DNA of 64,000 bases from an uncultured Clostridia bacterium (GTDB lineage Bacteria > Bacillota > Clostridia > Oscillospirales > Ruminococcaceae). This document shows positions 33,277 through 42,703 of the stretch, piece after piece. Within the stretch, counting starts at the first letter, position 1. Each line of letters starts with the position of its first letter. The translations under genes and the position numbers were made by a program. The stretch spans positions 1 to 64,000 of the forward strand of contig CAMVNQ010000002.1 in assembly GCA_947168885.1 (NCBI GenBank), read 5' to 3'. The notes under the pieces were generated by a model. That model was not told where the DNA came from, did no database searches, and saw nothing but the letters and a program-made list of their open reading frames with translations.

Positions 33277-34776
33277 TCAGTTCTCTTCCGCGCGGCTTTC
33301 GGGTGTGCCGTATTTAGGCTCACAGGTGAGGTTCACACCGAGACGCTTGAATGTACGCTCGTCAACTGCGGACAGGATAACGGTGGAATGCACCTCACAG
33401 CCGCGAAGTTTCGAGAGCTGATCCATAGCCTTCTTGGCATCATCGTTCGTGGTGGCGCATATAGAAAGGGCAAGGAGCGTCTCGTCTGTATGCAGGCGGG
33501 GGTTTGCGTTGCCGAAATGGTTGACTTTAAGATCCTGTATAGGCTCAATGACCTGCGGGGACATAAGCAGCTTCTCGTCATCAATCTCACCGAAGTATTT
33601 GAGCGCGTTGAGAAGCAGGGCAGAGGAAGCACCGAGAAGGTTCGATGTCTTTCCGGTGAGTATGGTCCCGTCAGGAAGCTCCATAGCCGCCGCGGGATTT
33701 CCGGTAGCCTGTTCTTTAGCGAGCGCCGGAGCTACAACGGCTCTGTCTGCGGTGGTAACGCCCGCCTGTTTCATAAGGAGTTCGAGTTTGATAAGTTCGT
33801 CCTCCGAAATGAGCCCCTTACGCTTATCACAGAGTCCTATATAGTAACGTCTGATGATCTCGTCTTTTGCCGCCTGACTTACCACATCGTCGTCAACGAT
33901 ACAGTTTCCCGCCATATTTACGCCCATATCCGTCGGCGATTTATACGGCGAGGTGCCGAAGATGCTCTCGAACATATTGTTGAGAACAGGGAATATCTCG
34001 ACATCGCGGTTATAGTTCACGGTGGTCTTGCCATAGGCTTCGAGGTGGAACGGGTCTATCATATTGACATCGTTCAGGTCGGCTGTCGCAGCTTCATAAG
34101 CGAGATTTACGGGGTGCTTGAGCGGGAGGTTCCATATCGGGAATGTCTCGAACTTCGCATAGCCTGCGTTTCTGCCGCGCTTGTGCTCATGATAGAGCTG
34201 GGAAAGGCAGGTCGCCATTTTTCCGCTTCCGGGGCCGGGAGCCGTAACAACAACGAGGTGGCGTGTAGTTTCGATAAAGTCGTTCTTTCCGTAGCCTTCG
34301 TCACTCATTATGAGCTGTATGTTTGAAGGGTAGCCGTTAATGCGATAGTGGTGATATACCCTGACACCCATAGACGCAAGTCTTTCTGCGAATGCGTCGG
34401 CAGATGCCTGACCTTCATACTGTGTGAGGACTATGCTGCTGACGAGCATACCGAACTTTCTGAAAACGCCGATAAGACGGATAACATCAACATCGTATGT
34501 AATACCGAGGTCGCCTCTGACTTTGTTCTTTTCTATATCGGAAGAGTTTATTACAATAACGATCTCCGCGTCATTCTTCAGCTGAAGCAGCATTTTGAGC
34601 TTACTGTCCGGCTGGAATCCTGGAAGCACTCTCGATGCGTGATAGTCGTCAAAAAGCTTTCCGCCGAATTCGAGGTAAAGCTTGTCTCCGAAATGCGAGA
34701 TGCGTTCACGGATATGTTCGGACTGGGTCTTAAGATACATATCGTTGTCAAAACCTGTTTTTGCTGTTATAGTCAT
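33277..34776 (-). CDS. DUF1846 domain protein
   Basis: A 499-residue cytoplasmic protein. The opening GFDNDMYLKTQSEHIRERI and the block RHLVVVTAPGPGSGKMATC, with a P-loop-like GPGSGK, are characteristic of DUF1846. Structures of the family exist but the function is unknown. The ATG at 34776 follows AAAGGAG; an 11-codon extension lacks a ribosome site. Confidence 0.9.
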   Translation of the reverse strand: MTITAKTGFDNDMYLKTQSEHIRERISHFGDKLYLEFGGKLFDDYHASRVLPGFQPDSKLKMLLQLKNDAEIVIVINSSDIEKNKVRGDLGITYDVDVIRLIGVFRKFGMLVSSIVLTQYEGQASADAFAERLASMGVRVYHHYRINGYPSNIQLIMSDEGYGKNDFIETTRHLVVVTAPGPGSGKMATCLSQLYHEHKRGRNAGYAKFETFPIWNLPLKHPVNLAYEAATADLNDVNMIDPFHLEAYGKTTVNYNRDVEIFPVLNNMFESIFGTSPYKSPTDMGVNMAGNCIVDDDVVSQAAKDEIIRRYYIGLCDKRKGLISEDELIKLELLMKQAGVTTADRAVVAPALAKEQATGNPAAAMELPDGTILTGKTSNLLGASSALLLNALKYFGEIDDEKLLMSPQVIEPIQDLKVNHFGNANPRLHTDETLLALSICATTNDDAKKAMDQLSKLRGCEVHSTVILSAVDERTFKRLGVNLTCEPKYGTPESRAEEN

Positions 34777-34879
34777 TTTAAGGCTCCTTTCTTTGAGGAA
34801 ACACAACATATTGATAAAAATAATAGTACTATTATACTACAAATTCGTGATAATTTCAAGATTATTTTTGAATTTACTC

Positions 34880-34910
34880 AAAAAAAGACTGCCGCGGATA
34901 AGCGACAGTC
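34880..34910 (-). terminator. Terminator of the prepilin gene
   Basis: On the minus strand GACTGTCGC and GCGGCAGTC form the stem (one G-U pair), followed by TTTTTTT. Confidence 0.85.
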
Positions 34911-34922
34911 GCAAAATTTTCA

Positions 34923-35720
34923 TCAATAATGGTTACAAGGTCCCAATTCAATAACAGGAGCGGTGCCGACAACATAACCCTCTTTGTCAATTCCCGCCAT
35001 TCCTGACCAGAATTCTTCGTCCGCGGTCTTCGGCCATACACCGGCCCACGGTGAGAATTCCTTAAGACTCGGTCTTGGGTCTGTACGTCCGTGAACGATA
35101 AGGGGGCGTTTCTGTACGCCGAGTCCCTTTGTGTATTCGGCGGGTATTCCGCTGTAATTTCCCGGCCACTTGAAGCAAACATCGGGGTAATACACAACAC
35201 CTCTGCACTGACCGTCGGTGAAGAATGCCATTATAAAACCATTCTGTAAACCGGGGCAGCAGTCTGCAACCGCTCTGCACATTGCGAGCTGGTGGTTAGG
35301 ATCCTGTCTCGTGTTCATATCGGTCAGATATCCGTTAGCGTTGTTCTTCCACCAGTTTTCATGATCGTTGAAGGTAAGGCTTCCGTTGGGATCGTTCTTT
35401 CCGTTTACCTTACATTCGGTCTTTACCATCCATTTCCCGTTGTTGACCATGAACATGAATTGAGCATTGATGTCCTGACCGTGTTTCATCCCTTTACCGG
35501 TTATAGATACTTCCATAAGGAAATACTGTATGTGATTTTTGATCTCGGCAGCGGTGGCATTGGCTGTAGCCACTTTTGAGCGACGCAGATAATCCGTCAC
35601 CGTGGGTACTATAATTGCCGCAAGCACGCCGATAATAGCTACGATAATGATAAGCTCGACAAGAGTAAATCCTTTTCTCTTCTTTTTCTTCCTTAGCTGT
35701 TTCAGAAAAAAGTTCAGCAT
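34923..35720 (-). CDS. Type IV prepilin-like protein
   Basis: A 265-residue prepilin. A basic leader (KKKKRKG, residues 11-17) precedes the cleavage site G17/F18 and the conserved Glu at E22. A 23-residue hydrophobic helix and a helix of polar heptads follow. The globular part (70-265) is Trp-, Asn- and Cys-containing and I do not recognise it. No pilus assembly genes are within the window. Ruminococcus albus has pilin-like proteins implicated in cellulose adhesion. The ATG at 35720 lies 8 bases after AGGAGG. Confidence 0.85.
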   Translation of the reverse strand: MLNFFLKQLRKKKKRKGFTLVELIIIVAIIGVLAAIIVPTVTDYLRRSKVATANATAAEIKNHIQYFLMEVSITGKGMKHGQDINAQFMFMVNNGKWMVKTECKVNGKNDPNGSLTFNDHENWWKNNANGYLTDMNTRQDPNHQLAMCRAVADCCPGLQNGFIMAFFTDGQCRGVVYYPDVCFKWPGNYSGIPAEYTKGLGVQKRPLIVHGRTDPRPSLKEFSPWAGVWPKTADEEFWSGMAGIDKEGYVVGTAPVIELGPCNHY

Positions 35721-36082
35721 AATGCTCACCTCCTTGTGAGATTATAAAATATATCTCCCCATATTCTATTATACTCATTTTTTGCGTTTTGTCAATACAT
35801 CACTGGTCGAAACGACAAAATTGTTAAAAATAAGTTAAAACAATTGTGCAAAATAAATAATGTTGTTTAGATTAAATAACAATAAGCATTCGCTTTTCTC
35901 ATATTGCCGTTAAAAATGTTCAGAGAATTTTAACGCTTAGTCAGGTGAATCTCTGAAAGAAACTGATGCGGCATAATTTTGGTCCTGCTTGTCATAACAA
36001 GTACATATCACGAATATATTTTTTCTGACAGGGCATGTTCATACAGGTTCGCATCATGCTCAATAAAATACGGAGGTAAACT
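35721..36082. other. Divergent intergenic region, prepilin and sporulation genes
   Basis: No gene is seen. The prepilin promoter lies at 35768-35795. The rest is AT-rich. A sequence resembling a sigma-E promoter occurs on the plus strand (GTCATAAC at 35991 and GAATATAT at 36012, 13 bases apart), which would suit the SPOCS/LysM gene, but the match is weak. Confidence 0.45.
35768..35795 (-). promoter_or_regulatory. Promoter of the prepilin gene
   Basis: On the minus strand TTGACA (35790-35795) and TATAAT (35768-35773) are both consensus and 16 bases apart, so expression should be strong. Confidence 0.8.
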
Positions 36083-37627
36083 ATGGAACTTAAACTTGAT
36101 AAAGAACCGGTGCTGCTCACCGAGACCGTGTATGACGGTCAGACAGAGCAGGGTATTGAGATCGAGCATGTTCTGCCGGATTACTGTCCGGACGTGTTCA
36201 AGCTCATAAAAAGCACACTCACGCCGAGGATAGTGTCATACAGCGTTTCCGGAAGCAAGCTCTTCATTGACGGAGTGGTATATGTAAAGGTGCTTTATAT
36301 CGGTGAGGAAGGCAGCGGTATCAATGTTGTCGATCAGCGGTACACATACTCAAAGACCGTTGACCTTGCGCGGGAGATAAGAGACCCGGTGGTATATATA
36401 TTCCCGTCTGTTGAATACTGTACAGCGAGGGCGGTAAGCGGGAGGCGCATTGACATCCGCGGAGCCGTAAGCCTTCGCATAAAGGTCAGGGGCGTTTATG
36501 ACAGCGAGATACTTTGCGGCGCAGAGGGAATGGGTACAGAAGTGCTGACGGATACAGTTTCGGTATGTGATGAGCGGCTCTGCGGCGGTTCACAGTACAT
36601 AGTCCGCGAAGATATAGAGACCGGAGCCGGCGGCGGAATATCCGCGGTTATCTCGTCCTCCGCGACCGCTGTCGTTACCGATACCAAAGTGATCGCTGAC
36701 AAGGTAGTTGTAAAGGGTGAAGCAGGCATCAAAGCGCTGTATATCATAAAAAACAGCTCGGGAGAGTCGTCCGTTGAGTCAATGGAAGCGTCGGTGCCGC
36801 TTAGCCGCATAGTCGATCTGAACGGTGTTACGGAACAGCATATTGTCCTGTCGGAGCTCGATATCATGGATATGTCTCTCGATATAAAGCAGGGTGATGA
36901 CGGTGAGAGCCGTACATTCGGCTGCGATATGACAATAGAATGCAGAGTGTGCGCATACAAAGAATCGCAGATAAAGGCGGTAAAAGACCTTTACTCAACG
37001 GATTACGATTCCTCGTTCACTGTAACTCCGGTGAAGCTTGAAAGCGCGCCGAAGCCTGTTACTGCGCAGTACAGCGCAAGGACAGACATCGAATACAACG
37101 ACGGAAATATAGACGAGATATACGATGCGGACTGCACGATACTCGGTATAACTTCCGGTGCCTCGGAAAACGGCAGGACAAAGCTTAATATCCGGCTCCT
37201 TTTCCGTATGACCGGACGGAATTCCGAAGGTGTACCGATCGCCTGTGAAAAGAACGAAACTCTCGATGTCGGTATAGATGTTCCACAGGATGAGAGCTTT
37301 ACGATACTTCCGGGAACTCATGTCTCAGGAATAAGCTTCGGCATCACCGGTGACAATACCGCCGAGATCCGCGCTCAGGTAAATGTGATCGGTACGTCCG
37401 GGCGCACAGAGACTATAAATGTGATAAACGAGATCACGATAAACGAGGATAAGCCCAGACAGAAGGACACCGAATATGCACTCCGGCTTTATTTTGCCGA
37501 CGAGGGTGAGAAGGTATGGGATATATCCAAGCACTACAACACATCGGCAGCCGCTATGATCGCGGAGAACGATCTTGACGGCGAATCGGCGGAGGTATCG
37601 GGAATGATACTTATCCCGATAGTCTGA
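36083..37627 (+). CDS. SPOCS (DUF3794)/LysM sporulation protein
   Basis: A 514-residue protein. Two or more SPOCS/DUF3794 domains fill residues 1-440, with the opening VYDGQTEQGIEIEHVLPDY typical of the family. The last 50 residues form a LysM domain (EKVWDISKHYNTSAAAM...). Such proteins bind peptidoglycan in the spore coat or cortex, as SpoVID and SafA do. CGGAGG precedes the ATG. It is 27 bases before spoIVA, which supports a joint forespore-coat role. Confidence 0.85.
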   Translation: MELKLDKEPVLLTETVYDGQTEQGIEIEHVLPDYCPDVFKLIKSTLTPRIVSYSVSGSKLFIDGVVYVKVLYIGEEGSGINVVDQRYTYSKTVDLAREIRDPVVYIFPSVEYCTARAVSGRRIDIRGAVSLRIKVRGVYDSEILCGAEGMGTEVLTDTVSVCDERLCGGSQYIVREDIETGAGGGISAVISSSATAVVTDTKVIADKVVVKGEAGIKALYIIKNSSGESSVESMEASVPLSRIVDLNGVTEQHIVLSELDIMDMSLDIKQGDDGESRTFGCDMTIECRVCAYKESQIKAVKDLYSTDYDSSFTVTPVKLESAPKPVTAQYSARTDIEYNDGNIDEIYDADCTILGITSGASENGRTKLNIRLLFRMTGRNSEGVPIACEKNETLDVGIDVPQDESFTILPGTHVSGISFGITGDNTAEIRAQVNVIGTSGRTETINVINEITINEDKPRQKDTEYALRLYFADEGEKVWDISKHYNTSAAAMIAENDLDGESAEVSGMILIPIV

Positions 37628-37654
37628 AAATAATATCTGCGAAAGGAAGATACA

Positions 37655-39130
37655 ATGAACAGATCAATATACCACGATATTTCCGAGAGAACGGACGGAA
37701 ATATCTACATAGGTATCGTCGGACCCGTTCGTTCGGGAAAATCAACGTTTATCAGCAAATTCATGCAGACTATCGTTATCCCGAATATAGAAAGCAGTTT
37801 CCGCCGTGAGCGTGCGGTCGATGAATTGCCGCAGTCGGCAGCGGGCAGGACGATCATGACGACCGAGCCCAAATTTGTGCCGGAGGAGTCTGTCTCCGTC
37901 CGTCTCGACGAAAACACATATATGAACGTGCGTCTGATCGACTGCGTAGGCTATATCGTCCCGAGTGCTATAGGATATATAGAAAACGAACAGCCGCGAA
38001 TGGTCATGACCCCGTGGTTCGATACCGAGATACCGTTCAATATGGCTGCCGAGGTCGGCACCCAGAAGGTAATAAACGAACATAGCACCATAGGACTTGT
38101 AATTACCACCGACGGAAGTATCACCGACATACCGCGGGAAGAATACGAGGAAGCCGAAAAGCGTGTTATCGACGAGCTTAATAATATCAACAAGCCGTTC
38201 GCGGTGATCCTTAACTGCAAGGATCCGGAGAGCGCCGAAAGCAAAGCGCTCGCGGAAAAGCTCTCGGATGAGTATGGAAAGCCGGTTATACCGCTCAACT
38301 GTACGGAGATAGGGGAGAAGGAGGTAAAGGAAATACTTACCGAAGTTCTGCTCCAGTTCCCGGTAAAAGAGATATGCATAAAAATGCCGAAGTGGGTGAA
38401 CGCACTCGAAAAGGATCACCCGCTCAAACGCGAACTTTTCACGGCGATAAAGAACGCGGCGGCGGAGATAGGTTCCGTCGGTGAGATAAAGAAGATAACA
38501 GGCTGCATGAACGGCGAGGATAACATAGAGGACTGCTCGATAGAAGAGATCGATCTCGGAAAAGGCGCGGGATACATCAATATAACACTGCGTCCCGACC
38601 TGTTCTATAAGATACTCGGCGAAACGACGGGACTTGAGCTGAATGACGAGGGTGACCTTATGCCGTGCATGATCGAGCTCGCCGCAATAAAGAAGCGCTA
38701 TGAAAAGGTGAAGAACGCGCTCGACGAGGTGCAGGCTACCGGTTACGGGATAGTTATGCCCGATATAGAGGAGCTCAGCCTTGAGGAGCCGGAGATCGTG
38801 AAGCAGGGCGGAAAGTACGGAGTGCGTCTGCGTGCCCACGCTCCGTCGATACACATGATGTCGGCGGACATAGAGACGGAAGTCTCGCCGATAGTCGGTT
38901 CCGAGCGTCAGAGTGAGGAGCTTATACGCTACCTGCTCAACGAGTTCGAGGAGGACCCGATAAAACTCTGGGAAAGCAACATCTTCGGCAAGTCGCTCCA
39001 CGAGCTTGTGAACGAGGGACTTCGCAACAAGCTGTTCCGTATGCCTGCGGACGCACGCGGAAAGCTCCGCGAGACGATAGAGCGCATCATCAATGAGGGC
39101 TGCGGCGGACTTATCTGTATCATACTGTGA
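37655..39130 (+). CDS. spoIVA: Stage IV sporulation protein A
   Basis: A 491-residue ATPase that polymerises on the forespore surface as the coat basement layer. The opening IYHDISERTDGNIYIGIVG and Walker A GPVRSGKST at 23-31 are diagnostic, as is the C-terminal segment ending GGLICIIL. AAAGGAAG precedes the ATG. Its presence shows the organism has the genes for endospore formation, though sporulation itself cannot be concluded. Confidence 0.97.
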   Translation: MNRSIYHDISERTDGNIYIGIVGPVRSGKSTFISKFMQTIVIPNIESSFRRERAVDELPQSAAGRTIMTTEPKFVPEESVSVRLDENTYMNVRLIDCVGYIVPSAIGYIENEQPRMVMTPWFDTEIPFNMAAEVGTQKVINEHSTIGLVITTDGSITDIPREEYEEAEKRVIDELNNINKPFAVILNCKDPESAESKALAEKLSDEYGKPVIPLNCTEIGEKEVKEILTEVLLQFPVKEICIKMPKWVNALEKDHPLKRELFTAIKNAAAEIGSVGEIKKITGCMNGEDNIEDCSIEEIDLGKGAGYINITLRPDLFYKILGETTGLELNDEGDLMPCMIELAAIKKRYEKVKNALDEVQATGYGIVMPDIEELSLEEPEIVKQGGKYGVRLRAHAPSIHMMSADIETEVSPIVGSERQSEELIRYLLNEFEEDPIKLWESNIFGKSLHELVNEGLRNKLFRMPADARGKLRETIERIINEGCGGLICIIL

Positions 39131-39147
39131 AAGCGGCAATATGAAAA

Positions 39148-39178
39148 ATACCCCGAATGCTTACGTCATTCGGGGTAT
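39148..39178 (+). terminator. Terminator after spoIVA
   Basis: ATACCCCGAATG and CATTCGGGGTAT form a perfect 12-bp stem with a 7-base loop, followed by CATTATTTCT. Confidence 0.75.
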
Positions 39179-39180
39179 CA

Positions 39181-39348
39181 TTATTTCTCATTTGTTGTGA
39201 GTTTCAGAAACGCTTTTCCGGTAATTCGCTTATTGGTATCGGCAATAACAAATTTCTTCGGTACGTCGATCCTGTCATGAACAATGAGGTTTGAAGCGTA
39301 TAACATCAGTATGCTCATAAGGTTCTTGAAGCGTCTTATCGAATTCAT
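39181..39348 (-). CDS. Possible small protein (55 aa)
   Basis: A 55-codon frame opens MNSIRRFKNLMSI and is strongly basic, preceded by AAAGGAACGG. It would fill the gap between the spoIVA terminator and the DUF308-like gene. I recognise no family, and chance cannot be excluded. Confidence 0.3.
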   Translation of the reverse strand: MNSIRRFKNLMSILMLYASNLIVHDRIDVPKKFVIADTNKRITGKAFLKLTTNEK

Positions 39349-39437
39349 TGATTATCACCGTTCCTTTCATTGTAACCATAATAGCACGGCTTTGTGAAAA
39401 CTGTATGAAATCGGTGAAAATAAGTTCTGAAATATCG

Positions 39438-40085
39438 TTACTTTTTGGTGATCTGGGAATTGACTTCCACGATAGCTGTTTCATTGCTTTTGCTGCTCTC
39501 ATATCCTTTCTTCCGCCATTTTCCGCGGAGATAGGACATAAAGATGATAGCGTAGGCATCGAGCAAGGCTTCAAATATCATTATGACACCAAGTATGAGG
39601 GAGAGAACTTCGCCGAACATACCGGGATAAATGCATATAAGAATACCGAAAGCAATGAGCGCACATGAAGCGAAAAGAAGAACAAACCAGTTCCCGTAGC
39701 CGAAGTTCTTCAGGATCAGCGCACGTCGGCAGTTCACTATGCTTTCTATAAGTATGAGAGCTCCGATGATTATCGAAAGCAGATTTTTAAGTCCCTCTGC
39801 CTGTACTATGAAAGCGACGCCTATTATAGTTATAAGAACTCCGGAGGTAAGCCCGCGCCGGAAGCTGTAATTCCGGTTGTTCGTAACAAAGGCGATAAGG
39901 TCGAATACCCCGTAGCATACCATCATAGCGCCTATAACGATAAACAGGACATTTGTCGTCATATCGCGGTATATTATCAGGAAAATACCGATCACCAACT
40001 CCACAACTACCTGAAATATAAGCGGAACTCGTGTTTCCTCCTCGGATTCGCTCATAACTATGGAGATGTCTTTTCCTTCGCGCAT
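39438..40085 (-). CDS. HdeD/DUF308-like membrane protein
   Basis: A 215-residue protein with six hydrophobic segments (about residues 20-170) in three pairs, each with a G-rich turn. This is the DUF308/HdeD pattern. The C-terminal 40 residues are hydrophilic. AGGAGGCAG precedes the ATG. It follows the transglutaminase-like gene by 31 bases. The function is unknown. Confidence 0.75.
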   Translation of the reverse strand: MREGKDISIVMSESEEETRVPLIFQVVVELVIGIFLIIYRDMTTNVLFIVIGAMMVCYGVFDLIAFVTNNRNYSFRRGLTSGVLITIIGVAFIVQAEGLKNLLSIIIGALILIESIVNCRRALILKNFGYGNWFVLLFASCALIAFGILICIYPGMFGEVLSLILGVIMIFEALLDAYAIIFMSYLRGKWRKKGYESSKSNETAIVEVNSQITKK

Positions 40086-40116
40086 GATCTGCCTCCTGTA
40101 ATATTAGTTTTCCCGA

Positions 40117-41760
40117 CTATTTCTTCTTGATGTACTTTATTGTGAGGATTATCGCGGCAACCGCTATTATGATGAAAACGCCCGCTATACCGAGATAAAG
40201 ATAAGCACCGACACGTTTTCCCATGACCTGCGCTTCTTCCATTGCGGCCTTATCCTCATCGCTTAAGCTGCTTTTCTTGTTCGGATCACTGCCGGGTCTT
40301 GTAAGAGCTGCCGGCTCTTTTAATTCGGTTTCTTTTCCGACAGTCGAACCGTCGTCATCAAAGCCCTCGCCTTTATCAAAGGGGATATCGCTCATTCTTT
40401 CGACTTCCGACATAGGATATACCGTAGTTTGGAAAGTCGCGTCCTTGTATTCACCGTCTTCATCAAACGTATATTTAGCTCTGGTGAGCGACATCTCGTT
40501 GTTAATGATGCTCATTTCGCTGAATGAATCGGTCTGGCGCTCTTCATCTGTCAGCATCATTATTCTGCTGAATTTTCCGCTCATTGTGTCATAGCGGAGC
40601 ACAGACGAGTTTGTGCAGATATACAGATCATTTCCGTATCCATAGCTGTATTTCGGGACAAAGTCCTTCGGCATTTCGATGTATTGCGGCTCCATGCCGT
40701 ATATAATGTTGACTATAGACACAGACTTGAGATCTATGAAATACCAGCTTCCGTTGATATAGTTCATAAGTGTACAGCATGCGAAATTCTCATTGTTCGG
40801 CGAGAAGAACTGGTCGTCGAATGCACCGGACTTGCCTGATACCGGCGGTTCGGTCATATTGTCCGGATTAACGGAGTATGATATGTCCCAGTCAGGGTGA
40901 TCATTTTCCTTTATCTCTTCGTCGCTTTTAAGGAAGTAATAGTGTCCGGCACAGCCTCTGTCCCAGTAGTCGTCGTTGAGATCCCAAAGGCAGGTACAGC
41001 CGTCCTCAAAAGTATAGTCGTCCCATGTCGGGTCACAGTGATACCATTCTCCGTCAACCTTTACCATTACCCATTCATGATTTATGGTATCGCTGTCAAC
41101 AGTTATTGCGGGAACTCCGGCATCGTTGAGGAGAATAGCGTAGAGCTTTGCGTAAGCTGCGCACACCGCTTTTCCGTCGCAGAGCAGCCCCACGATCGTG
41201 TAAACGTCGTCGGGATAGATCTCCTCGCCCGAGTCGGAGAATTCATCGGTAATAGGATAGTCCGCTATCGAGATGATATAATCATACAGTGCGAGCGCTT
41301 TTTCAACGTCCGACATTTTTCTTTTCGCAATATCCTTAGCGGCGGTGAACCTTTCTGTCACGGTCTTCTGATCCGCATTTACACGATCCATATCGCAGGT
41401 ACCGTCGTCCTTCAGATACCTGTCCCAGTATTTTATCGTAACTCCGCTTATCGAGCCGGATGACGAGTCTATCGTGGTTGTGACATAGCTGTCGCCGTAT
41501 TTGCCGTAGTCTATGCTTCCGAGTTCACCGTTCGCGCGGTAAAAGAAATCGTATAGCTCGTTTTCTGCCGCTGAACCGGATATTCCGTACTTCGACAGTG
41601 AAACATAGCTTTCCCCCGATTTGAGTGCGCTTCGGTAGTCTGTGAGAATTTTGTTGAGTGTGGCGGTCGGGATAACGGACTTTGTCGTAAGCGCGAAAGC
41701 TCCCGTACTCATCACGAACGCCGTTATAAGTGTAAGAACCAGTGCTGCGATCTTTTTCAT
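40117..41760 (-). CDS. Secreted, membrane-anchored transglutaminase-like protein
   Basis: A 547-residue exported protein. A signal peptide (1-23) is followed by a transglutaminase-like protease domain: GKAVCAAYA (C200), NHEW (H228) and YHCDPTWDD (D243) form the triad. A C-terminal membrane helix (about 523-545) with KYIKKK anchors it. The middle region after 290 is unassigned. The substrate is unknown. It starts 20 bases after argF, so it could be read at the end of the arginine cluster. Confidence 0.85.
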   Translation of the reverse strand: MKKIAALVLTLITAFVMSTGAFALTTKSVIPTATLNKILTDYRSALKSGESYVSLSKYGISGSAAENELYDFFYRANGELGSIDYGKYGDSYVTTTIDSSSGSISGVTIKYWDRYLKDDGTCDMDRVNADQKTVTERFTAAKDIAKRKMSDVEKALALYDYIISIADYPITDEFSDSGEEIYPDDVYTIVGLLCDGKAVCAAYAKLYAILLNDAGVPAITVDSDTINHEWVMVKVDGEWYHCDPTWDDYTFEDGCTCLWDLNDDYWDRGCAGHYYFLKSDEEIKENDHPDWDISYSVNPDNMTEPPVSGKSGAFDDQFFSPNNENFACCTLMNYINGSWYFIDLKSVSIVNIIYGMEPQYIEMPKDFVPKYSYGYGNDLYICTNSSVLRYDTMSGKFSRIMMLTDEERQTDSFSEMSIINNEMSLTRAKYTFDEDGEYKDATFQTTVYPMSEVERMSDIPFDKGEGFDDDGSTVGKETELKEPAALTRPGSDPNKKSSLSDEDKAAMEEAQVMGKRVGAYLYLGIAGVFIIIAVAAIILTIKYIKKK

Positions 41761-41780
41761 TTTTCCCTCCGGAAGTAGGA

Positions 41781-42686
41781 TTATTTCATAAGAAGTACCA
41801 TAACTGCCTTCTGTGCGTGAAGTCTGTTCTCTGCTTCGTCAAATATCTCCGCTGCGTGAGCTTCAAATACCTTCTCTGTGATCTCTTCCTCTCTGTGAGC
41901 AGGGAGACAGTGCTGTACGATAGCGTCGGGCTTTGCGGAAGCCATTACCGCGTCGTTGACCTGATAGCCCTTGAATGCGAGCTTTCTCTTCTCGGCTTCA
42001 CCTTCCTGACCCATGGATGCCCATACGTCGGTGTAGATGACATCAGCATTTTCTGCTGCCTTTACAGGGTCGTTTATAAGCTCGAACTTGTCGCCGTATG
42101 TCTTTGCGAAGTCAAGTATCTCTGCCGGAGGATAATAACCCTCGGGGCAGGCAAGTGAAACGCTCATGCCCATTTTCAGGCAGCCTACGGTAAGCGAATT
42201 TGCCATATTGTTGCCGTCCCCGATGAAACAGAATTTGAGTCCGTCGAGCTTGTTCTTGTACTCCCTTATGGTCATAAGGTCGGCGAGTACCTGACACGGG
42301 TGAGCAAAGTCGGTAAGTCCGTTGATTACCGGTATCGAGCCGTACTTGACGAGATCCTCGACTTCCTTCTGATCGAAGGTTCTTATCATTATTCCGTCGA
42401 GGTATCTCGAAAGAACCCTTGCTGTGTCCTGTACAGGTTCGCCTCTGCCTATCTGAAGATCCTTCGACGAGAGGAAGAGCGGGTGACCGCCGAGCTGGTA
42501 CATACCGGTCTCGAATGAAACTCTCGTTCTTGTCGAGGACTTCTGGAATATCATGCCGAGTGTCTTGCCCTCAAGGTGTTTATGCGGAATGCCGTTTTTA
42601 AGCTCATACTTGAGCTGGTCGGCAAGATTGAGTATCTCTGTTATTTCTTCCGTGCTCAGGTCGAGCATTTTCAGTAAGTGTTTCAT
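41781..42686 (-). CDS. argF: Ornithine carbamoyltransferase
   Basis: A 301-residue enzyme making citrulline from ornithine and carbamoyl phosphate. The carbamoyl phosphate motif SSTRTR lies at 50-55, with HPCQVLADLMT and HCLPAHR downstream. It is the last of the arg genes, 17 bases after argD. A catabolic role is unlikely given the biosynthetic neighbours. Confidence 0.95.
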   Translation of the reverse strand: MKHLLKMLDLSTEEITEILNLADQLKYELKNGIPHKHLEGKTLGMIFQKSSTRTRVSFETGMYQLGGHPLFLSSKDLQIGRGEPVQDTARVLSRYLDGIMIRTFDQKEVEDLVKYGSIPVINGLTDFAHPCQVLADLMTIREYKNKLDGLKFCFIGDGNNMANSLTVGCLKMGMSVSLACPEGYYPPAEILDFAKTYGDKFELINDPVKAAENADVIYTDVWASMGQEGEAEKRKLAFKGYQVNDAVMASAKPDAIVQHCLPAHREEEITEKVFEAHAAEIFDEAENRLHAQKAVMVLLMK

Positions 42687-42703
42687 TTCGTAATTTCCTT
42701 TCT

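Noticed and set aside
33232-34326. A 364-codon frame antisense to the DUF1846 gene
   Set aside because: Same reason; low-complexity Val/Tyr/Arg-rich product typical of antisense frames.
37742-39139. A 465-codon open frame antisense to spoIVA
   Set aside because: It is a codon-bias shadow: the spoIVA frame has clear family motifs and the antisense frame shows none, with no ribosome site.
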